A stretch of 54,158 nucleotides of DNA. It comes from Acrocarpospora pleiomorpha. GTDB lineage: Bacteria > Actinomycetota > Actinomycetes > Streptosporangiales > Streptosporangiaceae. Below the pieces are notes generated by a model. It searched no databases. It was not told the origin of the DNA and was given only the letters and a program-made list of their open reading frames with translations. The stretch lies in contig NZ_BLAF01000072.1 in assembly GCF_009687885.1 (NCBI RefSeq), positions 1 through 54,158 of the forward strand. The letters are read 5' to 3'. Below, in pieces: positions 38,921 through 47,053 of this stretch (its first letter is position 1; each line of letters starts with the position of its first letter). The position numbers were made by a program, and so were the translations under genes.

Positions 38921-40342
38921 GTGACCAAGCCGCGTATTCCCAATGTCCTGGCCGCTCGTTACGCCTCCGCCGACCTGGCTCGGTTGTGGTCTCCCGAACA
39001 CAAGGTGGTGCTGGAGCGCCGCCTGTGGGTGGCCGTGCTGAAGGCCCAGGCCGATCTCGGGGTGGCGGTGCCGGCCGACGCCATCGCCGCGTACGAGAAG
39101 GTCGTCGATCAGGTGGATCTGGCGTCGATCGCCGCGCGGGAGCGGGTGACCCTGCACGATGTGAAGGCGCGGATCGAGGAGTTCAGCGCGCTGGCGGGGC
39201 ACGAGCAGGTGCACAAGGGCATGACGTCGCGGGATCTGACCGAGAACGTCGAGCAGTTGCAGATCCGCGACAGCCTGCTGCTGGTGCGGGACCGGATGGT
39301 GGCGATGCTGGCCCGCCTGGGCCGGCTGTCGGCCGGGTACGCGGGCGTGGTCATGGCGGGCCGCTCGCACAATGTGGCGGCGCAGGCGACGACGCTGGGC
39401 AAACGTTTCGCGTCGGCGGCCGACGAGCTGCTGGTGGCGTACGCGCGGCTGGAGGAGCTGATCGCCCGCTATCCGCTGCGCGGGGTGAAGGGCCCGGTCG
39501 GGACGGCGCAGGACATGCTGGATCTGCTGGGCGCGGATCGGCTGGCCGAGCTGGAGGACCGGGTGGCGGCGCATCTGGGGTTCGCGGAGCGGTTCGTGAG
39601 CGTGGGCCAGGTGTATCCGCGTTCGCTGGACTATGAGGTGCTGTCGGCGCTGGTGCAGCTGGCGGCGGCGCCGTCGTCGCTGGCGAAGACGATCCGGTTG
39701 ATGGCCGGGCATGAGCTGGTGACGGAGGGGTTCCGGGAGGGTCAGGTCGGTTCGTCGGCGATGCCGCACAAGATGAACACGCGCTCCAGTGAGCGGGTGA
39801 ACGGCCTGATGGTGGTTTTGCGGGGGTACGCCGCGATGGCCGGGGAGCTGGCGGGGGATCAGTGGAACGAGGGGGATGTGTCGTGTTCGGTGGTGCGCCG
39901 GGTGGCGTTGCCGGACGCGTTCTTCGCGTTCGACGGCCTGGTCGAGACGATGTTGACGATCTTGGATGATTTCGGGGCTTTCCCGGCGGTGATCGAGGCG
40001 GAGCTGGACCGGTACCTGCCGTTCCTGGCGACGACGAAGATGTTGATGGCGGCGGTGCGGGCGGGCCTGGGCCGGGAGTCGGCGCATGAGCTGATCAAGG
40101 AGCACGCGGTCGCGGCGGCGCTGGCGATGCGGGTGGACGGTGCGGGCAACGACGTCCTGGACCGGCTGGCGGGTGATCCGCGGTTCCCGCTGGACCGGGC
40201 GGCGCTGGAGGCGTTGCTGGCTGATCGGCTGTCGTTCACGGGGGCGGCGGAGGCGCAGGTGGCGGCGGTGGTGGCCCGGGTCGAGGCGGTCGTCGCGGCG
40301 CGTCCGGAGGCGGCTGCCTACACGCCGTCGGCGATTCTCTGA
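38921..40342 (+). CDS. purB: Adenylosuccinate lyase
   Basis: 473 residues, GTG start. The fumarase/aspartase superfamily signature is GSSAMPHKMNTRSSERV; the catalytic region also includes HDVKARIEEF, KGMTSRDLTENVEQLQI and MAGRSHNVAAQATTLGKRFA. It cleaves SAICAR and adenylosuccinate in purine biosynthesis, in the cytoplasm. It is not in a purine operon here; its upstream region carries the shared 15-mer, and an unrelated DUF4037 gene follows 60 bp downstream. Confidence 0.96.
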   Translation: MTKPRIPNVLAARYASADLARLWSPEHKVVLERRLWVAVLKAQADLGVAVPADAIAAYEKVVDQVDLASIAARERVTLHDVKARIEEFSALAGHEQVHKGMTSRDLTENVEQLQIRDSLLLVRDRMVAMLARLGRLSAGYAGVVMAGRSHNVAAQATTLGKRFASAADELLVAYARLEELIARYPLRGVKGPVGTAQDMLDLLGADRLAELEDRVAAHLGFAERFVSVGQVYPRSLDYEVLSALVQLAAAPSSLAKTIRLMAGHELVTEGFREGQVGSSAMPHKMNTRSSERVNGLMVVLRGYAAMAGELAGDQWNEGDVSCSVVRRVALPDAFFAFDGLVETMLTILDDFGAFPAVIEAELDRYLPFLATTKMLMAAVRAGLGRESAHELIKEHAVAAALAMRVDGAGNDVLDRLAGDPRFPLDRAALEALLADRLSFTGAAEAQVAAVVARVEAVVAARPEAAAYTPSAIL

Positions 40343-40402
40343 TCGGTTCACGCCGGGGGAAAACCAGGTGAGCGGGCGAAGGGGACGAGGCACAGTTGGT
40401 GC

Positions 40403-41431
40403 ATGATGTCCAGTTTCGTTCCGGGTCTTGAGTTGTCGAGGGCGTTCTATCGCGAGGTCGTGGGGCCGCTGCTGGGCGAGGTGGCGCATGGGGCGGCGCT
40501 GATCGGGCCGGGCTCCGAGGTGCTGGGTTTCGACACGGCCCGGTCCGCTGATCACGATTGGGGTCCCCGGGTGCTGGTGTTCGTGGCGCCGGGGATGGTG
40601 GAGGGCGTGCGGGAGCAGGTGTGGTCCCGGCTTCCGGCGGAGTTCGGCGGATACCCGACGGCGTTCGGTTCCGATCGCCATCCGGTACGGCCCGGCGTGG
40701 AGGTGGCGGAGTTCGGGCCGTGGGCGCGTTGCCAGCTGGGCTTCGACCCGCGGGGTGAGATCACGGTGGAGGATTGGCGGTCGGCGCCGTGGCAGCGGCT
40801 GGCGGAGCTGACCTCGGGTGAGGTCTTTCATGACGGCCTGGGGGAGCTGGAGGCGGCGCGGGCGGGGTTGCGCTGGTATCCGCCGGATGTGTGGCGGTAT
40901 GTGCTGGCGTGTCAGTGGGTGCGGATCGCGCAGGAGGAGGCCTTTCCGGGGCGGGCGGCCGAGGTGGGGGATGAGCTGGGGTCGTTGTTGTCGGCGGGTC
41001 GGCTGGTGCGGGATCTGATGCGGTTGTCGCTGCTGATGCGGCGCAGGTATCCGCCGTACGGGAAGTGGCTGGGGAGCGCGTTCAAACGGTTGAGCGGGTC
41101 GGCGGAGCTGGGGGAGGCGCTGAGCGCGGCGCTGCGGGCGGGGGACTGGCGGGCGCGGGAGGAGCATCTGTGCGCGGCGTACCGGCGGGTGGCGTCGGTG
41201 CAGAACCGGCTGGGGCTGGCGGAGCCGGTGGAGGGGTCGGTGCGGCCGTTCTTCGCGCGGCCGTTCCGGGTGATCGGGGGGATGCGGTTCGCCGAGGCGC
41301 TGATGGGGGCGGTGTCGGATCCGCGGGTGCGGGAGTTGCCGCTGGTGGGGACGGTGGATCAGTTCGCGGACAGCACGGACGCGCTGACGCGCTCGGATCG
41401 GGCGCGTTCGCTGGCGGCGGCGGTGCGTTGA
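40403..41431 (+). CDS. DUF4037 protein with nucleotidyltransferase-like N-terminus
   Basis: 342 residues (ATG at 40403 or 40406). The N-terminal LIGPGSEVLGFDTARSADHDWGPRVLVFV carries the GS...D(H)D pattern of the DNA polymerase beta-like nucleotidyltransferase fold used by DUF4037 proteins. The helical remainder (YVLACQWVRIAQEEAFPGRAAEVGDELGSLLSAGRLVRDLMRLSLLMRRRYPPYGKWLGSAF) is the DUF4037 core. Function is not established; minimal nucleotidyltransferases of this type modify antibiotics or toxins or act with HEPN partners. Its stop overlaps the -35 of the next operon. Confidence 0.88.
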   Translation: MMSSFVPGLELSRAFYREVVGPLLGEVAHGAALIGPGSEVLGFDTARSADHDWGPRVLVFVAPGMVEGVREQVWSRLPAEFGGYPTAFGSDRHPVRPGVEVAEFGPWARCQLGFDPRGEITVEDWRSAPWQRLAELTSGEVFHDGLGELEAARAGLRWYPPDVWRYVLACQWVRIAQEEAFPGRAAEVGDELGSLLSAGRLVRDLMRLSLLMRRRYPPYGKWLGSAFKRLSGSAELGEALSAALRAGDWRAREEHLCAAYRRVASVQNRLGLAEPVEGSVRPFFARPFRVIGGMRFAEALMGAVSDPRVRELPLVGTVDQFADSTDALTRSDRARSLAAAVR

Positions 41432-41479
41432 CAGCGGTCCGGCATGACTTCTATGGTTCATTAGTAGAGTAATGAACCA
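41428..41479 (+). promoter_or_regulatory. Promoter and operator of the GntR-ABC operon
   Basis: TTGACA (41428-41433), 18-bp spacer, TATGGT (41452-41457). A perfect inverted repeat TGGTTCATTA (41454-41463) / TAATGAACCA (41470-41479) with a 6-base centre covers the -10 and start point, so the encoded YtrA-type GntR protein probably represses its own operon. Confidence 0.7.
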
Positions 41480-41498
41480 ATGAGGCGGGCGATCCAGC

Positions 41499-41858
41499 GT
41501 GTTCGATGACCGGAGCCCGATCTACCGGCAGATCGCCGACCGCATCAAGGCCGATGTGCTGAGCGAGACGCTGAAGGGCGACGAGCAGGTCATGTCCACC
41601 AACCAGTACGCGGCCTTCTATCGGATCAATCCGGCCACGGCGGCCAAGGCGTTCCAGCAGCTCGTGGACGAAGGCGTCCTGTACAAGAAGCGAGGTATCG
41701 GCATGTTCGTCAGCCCGGACGCCCGGGAGAGCCTGCGGGCCGCCCGCCGGGAGAGTTTCTTCGCGGAGGTGGTGGATCCGATGGTGGCCGAGGCCAAGGC
41801 GATCGGCATCCCGCTCGGCGAGGTCGTGGGCCGGATCAACGAACTGGGGTCACGATGA
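41499..41858 (+). CDS. GntR-family regulator, YtrA type
   Basis: 119 residues, GTG start. The winged helix is SPIYRQIADRIKADVLSETLKGDEQVMSTNQYAAFYRINPATAAKAFQQLVDEGVLYKKRGIGMFVSPDAR; the short C-terminal tail (~45 residues) lacks an effector domain, which defines the YtrA subgroup. These proteins usually repress an adjacent ABC operon and are induced by cell-envelope antibiotics in Bacillus; here too the ABC ATPase gene follows with ATGA overlap. Operator: see 41428-41479. Confidence 0.93.
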   Translation: MFDDRSPIYRQIADRIKADVLSETLKGDEQVMSTNQYAAFYRINPATAAKAFQQLVDEGVLYKKRGIGMFVSPDARESLRAARRESFFAEVVDPMVAEAKAIGIPLGEVVGRINELGSR

Positions 41859-42721
41859 GGGTCGAGGTGCGGGATCTGGTCCTGCGGTACGGCGAGACGA
41901 CCGCGCTGGACGGCATCACCCTGTCCCTGGCCGAGCACAAGATCTACGGCCTGCTGGGCCGGAACGGGTCGGGCAAGACGAGCCTGCTGTCGGTGCTGGC
42001 GGGCTTCCGCCGCGAGTCCGAGGGCGTGGTCCGGGTGGACGGCGCGCCGGTCTTCGAGCACGCGCCCGTCACCTCCCGGATCAGCCTGATCCGCGACGCG
42101 GGGGAGACCACCGACATCGGCACCGTCGAGGACGCGCTGTTCTTCGCGGAGTGGCTGCGCCGCGACTGGGACGCCGGATTCGCCGACACCCTGCTGGAGC
42201 GGTTCGCGCTGAACCGCAAGATGACGGTGAAGACCATGTCCAAGGGGCAGCGGTCGGCGCTTGGAGTGATCATCGGGCTGGCCGGGCGGGCGCCGCTGAC
42301 CATGTTCGACGAGTCGTATCTGGGCATGGACGCGCCGTCCCGGCAGGCGTTCTACGACGTGCTGTTAGCCGACTACATGGCCCGGCCGCGGACGATCATC
42401 ATGTCCAGCCATCTCATCGAGGAGGTGAGCCCGCTGTTCGAGGAGGTCGTGATCATCGACGCGGGCCGGGTGGTGGTGCACGAGGAGGCGCAGGCGCTGC
42501 TGGCGCGCGGCACCGCCGTGACCGGCGCGGCCGCGCCGGTGGACGCGTTCACGGAAGGGCTGACCGTGCTCGGCAGCCGCCAGCTGGGGGCGACGAAGTC
42601 CGCGATGGTGTACGGCGTGCTGGACGATGCGCGGCGGCGTGAGGCCGCGGCGGCGGGCCTGGAGCTGGGGCCGATCGACATGCAGGACCTGTTCGTCCAC
42701 CTGACCGGAGGCCCCCGATGA
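41855..42721 (+). CDS. ABC transporter ATP-binding protein
   Basis: 288 residues, ATG overlapping the GntR stop. Walker A GRNGSGKTS, the ABC signature as MSKGQRSALGVIIGLA (a degenerate LSGGQ), Walker B LTMFDESYLGMDAPSRQAFYDVLLADY with Asp-Glu intact, and the switch His in IMSSHLIEE. The signature differs from consensus (SKGQ for SGGQ), as in many drug- and bacteriocin-type exporters. It energises the permease encoded next; together with the YtrA regulator it is likely a stress- or antibiotic-responsive exporter. Confidence 0.94.
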   Translation: MRVEVRDLVLRYGETTALDGITLSLAEHKIYGLLGRNGSGKTSLLSVLAGFRRESEGVVRVDGAPVFEHAPVTSRISLIRDAGETTDIGTVEDALFFAEWLRRDWDAGFADTLLERFALNRKMTVKTMSKGQRSALGVIIGLAGRAPLTMFDESYLGMDAPSRQAFYDVLLADYMARPRTIIMSSHLIEEVSPLFEEVVIIDAGRVVVHEEAQALLARGTAVTGAAAPVDAFTEGLTVLGSRQLGATKSAMVYGVLDDARRREAAAAGLELGPIDMQDLFVHLTGGPR

Positions 42722-43428
42722 GGTTCCCGACCCGGCTACTCGCGGCCAATCTCTTCTTCGCCGCCCTGCTGTGGGCGGGCTATCTCGTGCTGATCGCGCT
42801 GATCACACTGGGCATCTCCATCTTCGGCGAGGTGAGCGGCAGCGTGTGGGAGCCGGCCGGCCAGCTGCCCCGCTGGTACGTGCTGTTCACCGGGGTGACC
42901 CTGGTGCGCGAGTACCTGCCGATGTACATCGCGCACGGGCAGACGCGCCGCCAGTTCGGCGGCCAGGCCGCGATCACGATCGCGCTGTTCGCGCCGGGCG
43001 TGGCGGCGCTGATGACGGCCGGTTACCTGCTGGAGAACGGCCTGCACGCGCTGGCGGGCTGGCCGCAGGGGCTGAGCCGCCCGCATCTGTTCGCGTCCAC
43101 CTCCCAGGTCGGGCTGATGTTCACGGAGTACACGATCGAGTACCTGGTGTGGGCGACGGCGGGCGCGCTGATCGGCGCGGGCTTCTACCGCTGGCAGGGC
43201 GGCGGGTTCCTGACGATCCCGGTGGGGGTGGCGCTGGTGCTGGTGGCCGCGGGGGCGACCGGCACCGAGCTGCGGATCCCGTTCGTGTCGCGCCTGTTCG
43301 GCTTCGACGTGGATCTGCCGCCGGGCCTGCCGGTGACGCTGGGGGTGGGTCTGGGGGTGTTCCTGCTCGGGCTGGCGCTGACGTGGCCGATCATCCGTGA
43401 TGTGCCATTGCGAAATCAGCAGGGGTGA
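42718..43428 (+). CDS. ABC transporter membrane subunit
   Basis: 236 residues, ATG overlapping the ATPase stop. About six membrane segments (LFFAALLWAGYLVLIALITLGI, ALFAPGVAALMTAGYLL, YLVWATAGALIGAGFY, IPVGVALVLVAAGATG, LPVTLGVGLGVFLLGLALTW). No recognisable domain name, but operon position and topology fit the permease of the preceding ATPase. Its 3' end overlaps the convergent HAD gene by 38 bp. Confidence 0.85.
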   Translation: MRFPTRLLAANLFFAALLWAGYLVLIALITLGISIFGEVSGSVWEPAGQLPRWYVLFTGVTLVREYLPMYIAHGQTRRQFGGQAAITIALFAPGVAALMTAGYLLENGLHALAGWPQGLSRPHLFASTSQVGLMFTEYTIEYLVWATAGALIGAGFYRWQGGGFLTIPVGVALVLVAAGATGTELRIPFVSRLFGFDVDLPPGLPVTLGVGLGVFLLGLALTWPIIRDVPLRNQQG

Positions 43429-44119
43429 GCAGGGCCGGCAGGTCGGTGAGGGTACGGATGGCGGGGATGCCGGGCGGGGGCGCGCTGGTGCCGTACCGGT
43501 CGAGCCAGATGCCGTGCATGCCGACCCGGGTGGGGCCGATGGCGTCGAGGTTGAGGTTGTCGCCGACGAGGGCGACCTCGTGGGGGGCGAGGCCGAGTTT
43601 GGCAGCGGTGGCCAGGTAGCAGCGGGGGGAGGGTTTGAAGTGGCCGCCGAGGGAGTCGGGGGTCAGGACCGGGTCGAGGCGGTCGAGCAGGCCGAGCCGC
43701 CGGAGTTTGGCCTCCTGCTGGACGGGCTGGCCGTTGGTGAGCACGCCGAGGGTCAGCCCGGTGCCGGACAGGGCGTCCATGACGGGATAGGCGTCGGGGA
43801 ATGCCTGCCAGGCGGCCTCGTAGCGCAGCAGGAACTCGCCGTAGGCCTCGTCGAGGTCGGCGGGGACGGGCAGGCCGAGCTGGTCGCAGTAGTCGCGCAG
43901 GCGGCGGCGGCGCTGCTCGCCGAAGGAGCATTCGCCCTTATGCCAGGCGGGCAGGTGCTTGTCCTCCAGGCGCAGCCACAGGGCGGGGCCTTCGGCGAGG
44001 AGCGGGTGGCAGGGGGAGAGCGCCGCCGTCCACGAGGTCACCGCGGCGGCGACGGCCGTGCGGTGGTCGAAGAGGGTCTCGTCCAGGTCGAAGAGGATGG
44101 CCCTGATCATGTCTGCCAT
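43391..44119 (-). CDS. HAD-superfamily hydrolase
   Basis: 242 residues from the ATG at 44119 (ATG at 44110 is an equal candidate and has AGG at better spacing). Motif I AILFDLDETLFDH has both catalytic aspartates, motif II is GVLTNGQP (Asn replaces the usual Ser/Thr-adjacent residue but the Thr is present), motif III is the Lys in HFKPSPR and motif IV is VALVGDNLNLD. The cap is the helical C1 type. It dephosphorylates a small phospho-metabolite or is a haloacid dehalogenase-like enzyme; substrate unknown. Confidence 0.92.
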   Translation of the reverse strand: MADMIRAILFDLDETLFDHRTAVAAAVTSWTAALSPCHPLLAEGPALWLRLEDKHLPAWHKGECSFGEQRRRRLRDYCDQLGLPVPADLDEAYGEFLLRYEAAWQAFPDAYPVMDALSGTGLTLGVLTNGQPVQQEAKLRRLGLLDRLDPVLTPDSLGGHFKPSPRCYLATAAKLGLAPHEVALVGDNLNLDAIGPTRVGMHGIWLDRYGTSAPPPGIPAIRTLTDLPALLTPADFAMAHHG

Positions 44120-44213
44120 CCTGGGCAACGGCTGTTACGGCGGAGTTTCCGCGATGTGAAACCGGAAACCCCGCCGTTTGCCACCCGTTAGGCTGCAAGT
44201 TCAGGAGGAGCCT

Positions 44214-45383
44214 GTGGAACCGTACATCATCGACGCCGTGCGCACCCCTTTCGGCCGCAACCGCGGCGGGCTGTCCGGCGTGCGCGTCGACGACCTGGCC
44301 GCTCACCCCATCACCGCGCTCATCAAGCGCCACTCCGGCCTCGACCTCACCCGCGTCACCGAAGTCGTGTACGGCAACAGCAACGGCGCCGGCGAGGACA
44401 ACCGCAACGTCGCCCGCATGGCCGTCCTGCTGTCGGGGCTGCCGGAAACCGTCCCCGCCGTCACCGTCAACCGGCTGTGCGGGTCCGGCGCCGAAGCCAT
44501 CGCCCAGGCCGCCCGCCTCATCAGGACCGGTGAGGCCGATCTGGTCATCGCCGGGGGAGTCGAAGGCATGAGCCGCTCCCCCTACGTGCTGCCGCCCATC
44601 GACCAGGCGCTGCCCCGCGACCTGACCCTGCTGCCCACCACCATCGGCTGGCGGATGGCCAACCCCGCCTTCCCCGCCCACTGGATCGAATCCCTCGGCG
44701 CCTCAGCCGAACGTGTCGCCACGGAGAAGGGCATCGGCCGCGCCGCCCAGGACGACTGGGCGCTCCGCTCCCACCAGCGCGCCCACGCCGCCTGGCAGAA
44801 CGGCCTCCACGACGACTTCGTCACCGACTGCGCGGGTCTCACCCGCGATGAGTCCATCCGCCCCGGCACCACCGCGGCCGCCCTCGCCGGTCTGGCTCCG
44901 GCGTTCACCGCGACCGGCACCGTCACCGCGGGCAACTCCTCACCCATCAACGACGGCGCCGTCGCCGTCCTGCTCGGCTCCGCTCAGGCCGCCGCCGACC
45001 TCGGCGTCACCCCCCTCGCCCGGATCGCGGGCTCCGCTGTGGCCGCCCTCGCCCCCGACCGGTTCACGCTGGCCCCCGTCTCCGCCATCCACGCCGCCCT
45101 CGCCCGCACCGGCCACACTCTGGCCGGCGTCGACGTCGTCGAACTCAACGAGGCGTTCGCCGCCATGGTCCTGTCCTGCCTCGACGAACTCCCCGGCCTC
45201 GACCCGGACCGCGTCAACCCCAACGGCGGAGCCATCGCCCTCGGCCACCCCATCGGCGCCTCCGCCGCCCGCGCCGTCGTCGACTGCGCCCGCCACCTAC
45301 GCCGCACCGGCGGCGGAACCGGCATCACCGCCGCGTGCATCGGCGTCGGCCAGGGCATCGCCCTCGTCCTGGAATCCCCGTGA
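44214..45383 (+). CDS. Thiolase (acetyl-CoA acyltransferase)
   Basis: 389 residues from the GTG at 44214, directly behind AGGAGGAG. Nucleophilic Cys in TVNRLCGSGAEAI, His in NGGAIALGHPIGASAAR and the second Cys in ITAACIGVGQGIALVLE are all present. It catalyses thiolytic cleavage of 3-oxoacyl-CoA or the reverse condensation, in fatty-acid or aromatic degradation. The opening EPYIIDAVRTPFGRNRGGLSGVR resembles the PcaF/PaaJ and FadA branch. Its last 15 bases, including the TGA, are duplicated in tandem, and a PaaI-type thioesterase relic follows. Confidence 0.94.
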   Translation: MEPYIIDAVRTPFGRNRGGLSGVRVDDLAAHPITALIKRHSGLDLTRVTEVVYGNSNGAGEDNRNVARMAVLLSGLPETVPAVTVNRLCGSGAEAIAQAARLIRTGEADLVIAGGVEGMSRSPYVLPPIDQALPRDLTLLPTTIGWRMANPAFPAHWIESLGASAERVATEKGIGRAAQDDWALRSHQRAHAAWQNGLHDDFVTDCAGLTRDESIRPGTTAAALAGLAPAFTATGTVTAGNSSPINDGAVAVLLGSAQAAADLGVTPLARIAGSAVAALAPDRFTLAPVSAIHAALARTGHTLAGVDVVELNEAFAAMVLSCLDELPGLDPDRVNPNGGAIALGHPIGASAARAVVDCARHLRRTGGGTGITAACIGVGQGIALVLESP

Positions 45384-45398
45384 CTGGAATCCCCGTGA
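45369..45398 (+). repeat. 15-bp tandem duplication across the thiolase stop
   Basis: CTGGAATCCCCGTGA occurs twice with no gap (45369-45383 and 45384-45398). The first copy contains the thiolase stop codon. Confidence 0.9.
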
Positions 45399-45441
45399 GC
45401 CGCAACGACCACGTGACCAGCACGCCGCCCGCGCCCCGGCC

Positions 45442-45534
45442 GTGGGCGACGCGCTTCCCGCCGCCGAAGACCTCACCGAGATCACCCGAGGCCGTCTTCC
45501 CGCCCTGCTCGGCTTCCGCTGGCCCCGCCCCTGA
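45442..45534 (+). pseudogene. Possible N-terminal relic of a PaaI-type thioesterase
   Basis: From a GTG at 45442, 30 codons read MGDALPAAEDLTEITRGRLP and on to ALLGFRW, then stop. RGRLPxLLGF is the usual opening of hotdog-fold acyl-CoA thioesterases, and a thioesterase is a natural neighbour of a thiolase. A related segment is found inverted at 45688-45777. Too short to be functional. Confidence 0.4.
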
Positions 45535-45687
45535 CCACCTCCCAGACACAGGCCCAGCCGACCGGCTCACTCGCTATAGCCTCGTATTGCGCCCACGCTA
45601 GATAGCCACATCAGCCGCTAGGCCCGGCCACCGCCCCTCCGGGAGGCCACGGATCTTTCGGCCTGAGCGTGGATTTCGCCGGTCCGA

Positions 45688-45777
45688 GCGGATGTCGAGT
45701 TCTGTGGTGAGCAAAGTGGTGAGTTCGGTTGCGGCGACGGAGGTGACGCGGAAGCCGAGCAGGCCGGGGAGGCGGCC
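45688..45777 (-). pseudogene. Second thioesterase-like relic, inverted
   Basis: On the minus strand 30 codons read GRLPGLLGFRVTSVAATEL then TTLLTTELDIR, matching the first helix-strand of PaaI-type thioesterases. There is no start codon, and downstream the frame loses similarity. Its DNA shares CCTGCTCGGCTTCCGC with the plus-strand relic, so the two are convergent copies. The rest of 45384-45809 shows no gene. Confidence 0.4.
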
Positions 45778-45809
45778 CGCGCGGAGGCGGTCACGGGGTC
45801 GGCGTGTCG

Positions 45810-46952
45810 TCAGCCCCGGTCGCGGTGGGAGCCGGGCGCATCGTCACGGCCCGCGAGATCAGCCGGATCGGCGGCGGACGTCCGTCCCAGCACGCCGTCA
45901 GGCGAAGATGCGCCAGTAGCGGACGTCGTCATTGGTGAGGGGCCGCCTGGGCGGGCGGGACGTAGCAGCGGGTGGGCGCGCATCGCGACCTCCAGTTCGC
46001 CCGGCAGTTCGTCGCGGTAGCGGCCGAGGGTGCTGAGATCGCTGTGGCCCAGGACGCGGCGGACCGCGTCCATGTCCGTGCCGTCGGCCAGCAGGTGGGT
46101 GGCGGTGGTGTGGCGGAGCCCGTGCGGGGTGACCGCGCGGCGGCGGTCGGGGTCCACCCGCTCCTGCACCCGATCGATGACCGCTTGGACGTCGCCCCTC
46201 GCCAGGCGTCTTCCGCGCCAGGACAGCAGTAGCGCCTTGTCGGGGACGGGCGGGCGCGCGTGCAGGTAGGCGGTGAGGGCGGCGGCGACGTCGCGGGGGA
46301 GTGGGACGTCGCGGGTCCGGCCGCCCTTGCCGAAGATGCGCCAGTAGCGGACGCCGTCATTGGTGTAGAAGTCCTCGACATTGGCGCGCACCAGCTCCGA
46401 CACCCGCGGCCCCAGCGTGGTCAGGAGCAGCACGATGAGCGCGTCTCGCAGGTCGGTTCGCTGGTCGCGACGGCGCGGCCTGGCCGGAGCGGCGGGGGAG
46501 CGGGCCGCCCCGATCAGACCCTCGGCCTGTTCCTTGGTGAGGGCACGGCGTTCGGGACGCAGCCCGCCCCGCTCGCGGGCCACCACGGTCGCCGACGGCA
46601 TCGGATTCAGCTGCACCCAGCCCGCCAGCGCCGCGTGTTTGAACATCGCCGACACCGATCGCCGGAACCTCGCCTGTGACGACGCGCTCTGGGCCGCCTC
46701 CGGGCCCGAGGTCGACCGGCGTTCGTCGGGTTTGCGGGCGAAGGCGAGCAGGATCGCGTCCACATCCTCGCCCGACAGATCGTCCAGGATCCTGTCCGGG
46801 CCGGAGAGCCGCACGAATGTGGCCACATCCCGCGCATACACCTCGCCGGTGCCCGCGGACAGGGCGCCGGTCACCATCTTGGCGCGGACCAGCTCCACAT
46901 AACGGTCCGCGGCCTCCTCAACGGTCAGCCGATTCACTTCACCCGGGCGCAT
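45810..46952 (-). CDS. Tyrosine recombinase / integrase (XerD-like)
   Basis: 380 residues from the ATG at 46952. An N-terminal SAM-like DNA-binding domain (TVEEAADRYVELVRAKMVTGALSAGTGEVYARDVATFVRL) is followed by the catalytic domain with Arg in TLGPRVSELVRANVEDF, HGLRHTTATHLLADGTD (HxxR), LGHSDLSTLGRYRDEL (His and the nucleophilic Tyr). It should cut and rejoin DNA at specific sites. After the Tyr the last ~45 residues (PARPGGPSPMTTSATGASSPDGVLG...) look out of frame: a duplicated 35-bp segment there encodes TNDDVRYWRIFA then stop in another frame. The tail may therefore be frameshifted. No att site, tRNA or phage genes are adjacent. Confidence 0.88.
   Translation of the reverse strand: MRPGEVNRLTVEEAADRYVELVRAKMVTGALSAGTGEVYARDVATFVRLSGPDRILDDLSGEDVDAILLAFARKPDERRSTSGPEAAQSASSQARFRRSVSAMFKHAALAGWVQLNPMPSATVVARERGGLRPERRALTKEQAEGLIGAARSPAAPARPRRRDQRTDLRDALIVLLLTTLGPRVSELVRANVEDFYTNDGVRYWRIFGKGGRTRDVPLPRDVAAALTAYLHARPPVPDKALLLSWRGRRLARGDVQAVIDRVQERVDPDRRRAVTPHGLRHTTATHLLADGTDMDAVRRVLGHSDLSTLGRYRDELPGELEVAMRAHPLLRPARPGGPSPMTTSATGASSPDGVLGRTSAADPADLAGRDDAPGSHRDRG
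45903..45937. repeat. 35-bp direct repeat, copy A (recombinase tail)
   Basis: Starts CGAAGATGCGCCAGTAGCGG and matches 46331-46365 at 34 of 35 positions. Confidence 0.9.
46331..46365. repeat. 35-bp direct repeat, copy B (recombinase catalytic domain)
   Basis: Within the recombinase coding region this copy encodes, on the minus strand, TNDGVRYWRIFGK in the correct frame. Confidence 0.9.
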
Positions 46953-47053
46953 GACCCGAGACGATAGCGACCCCCACCGACATTTCCCGGCCGCCCGCCG
47001 CCGCCCGCCCCGAGGGCGTCCAGGCACAATGGAGAAGATCGACACGAAGGGGG

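Noticed and set aside
45810..46952. Integrase marking a prophage or integrative element
   Set aside because: No att repeats, tRNA, excisionase, replication or structural genes on either side; best regarded as an orphan recombinase.
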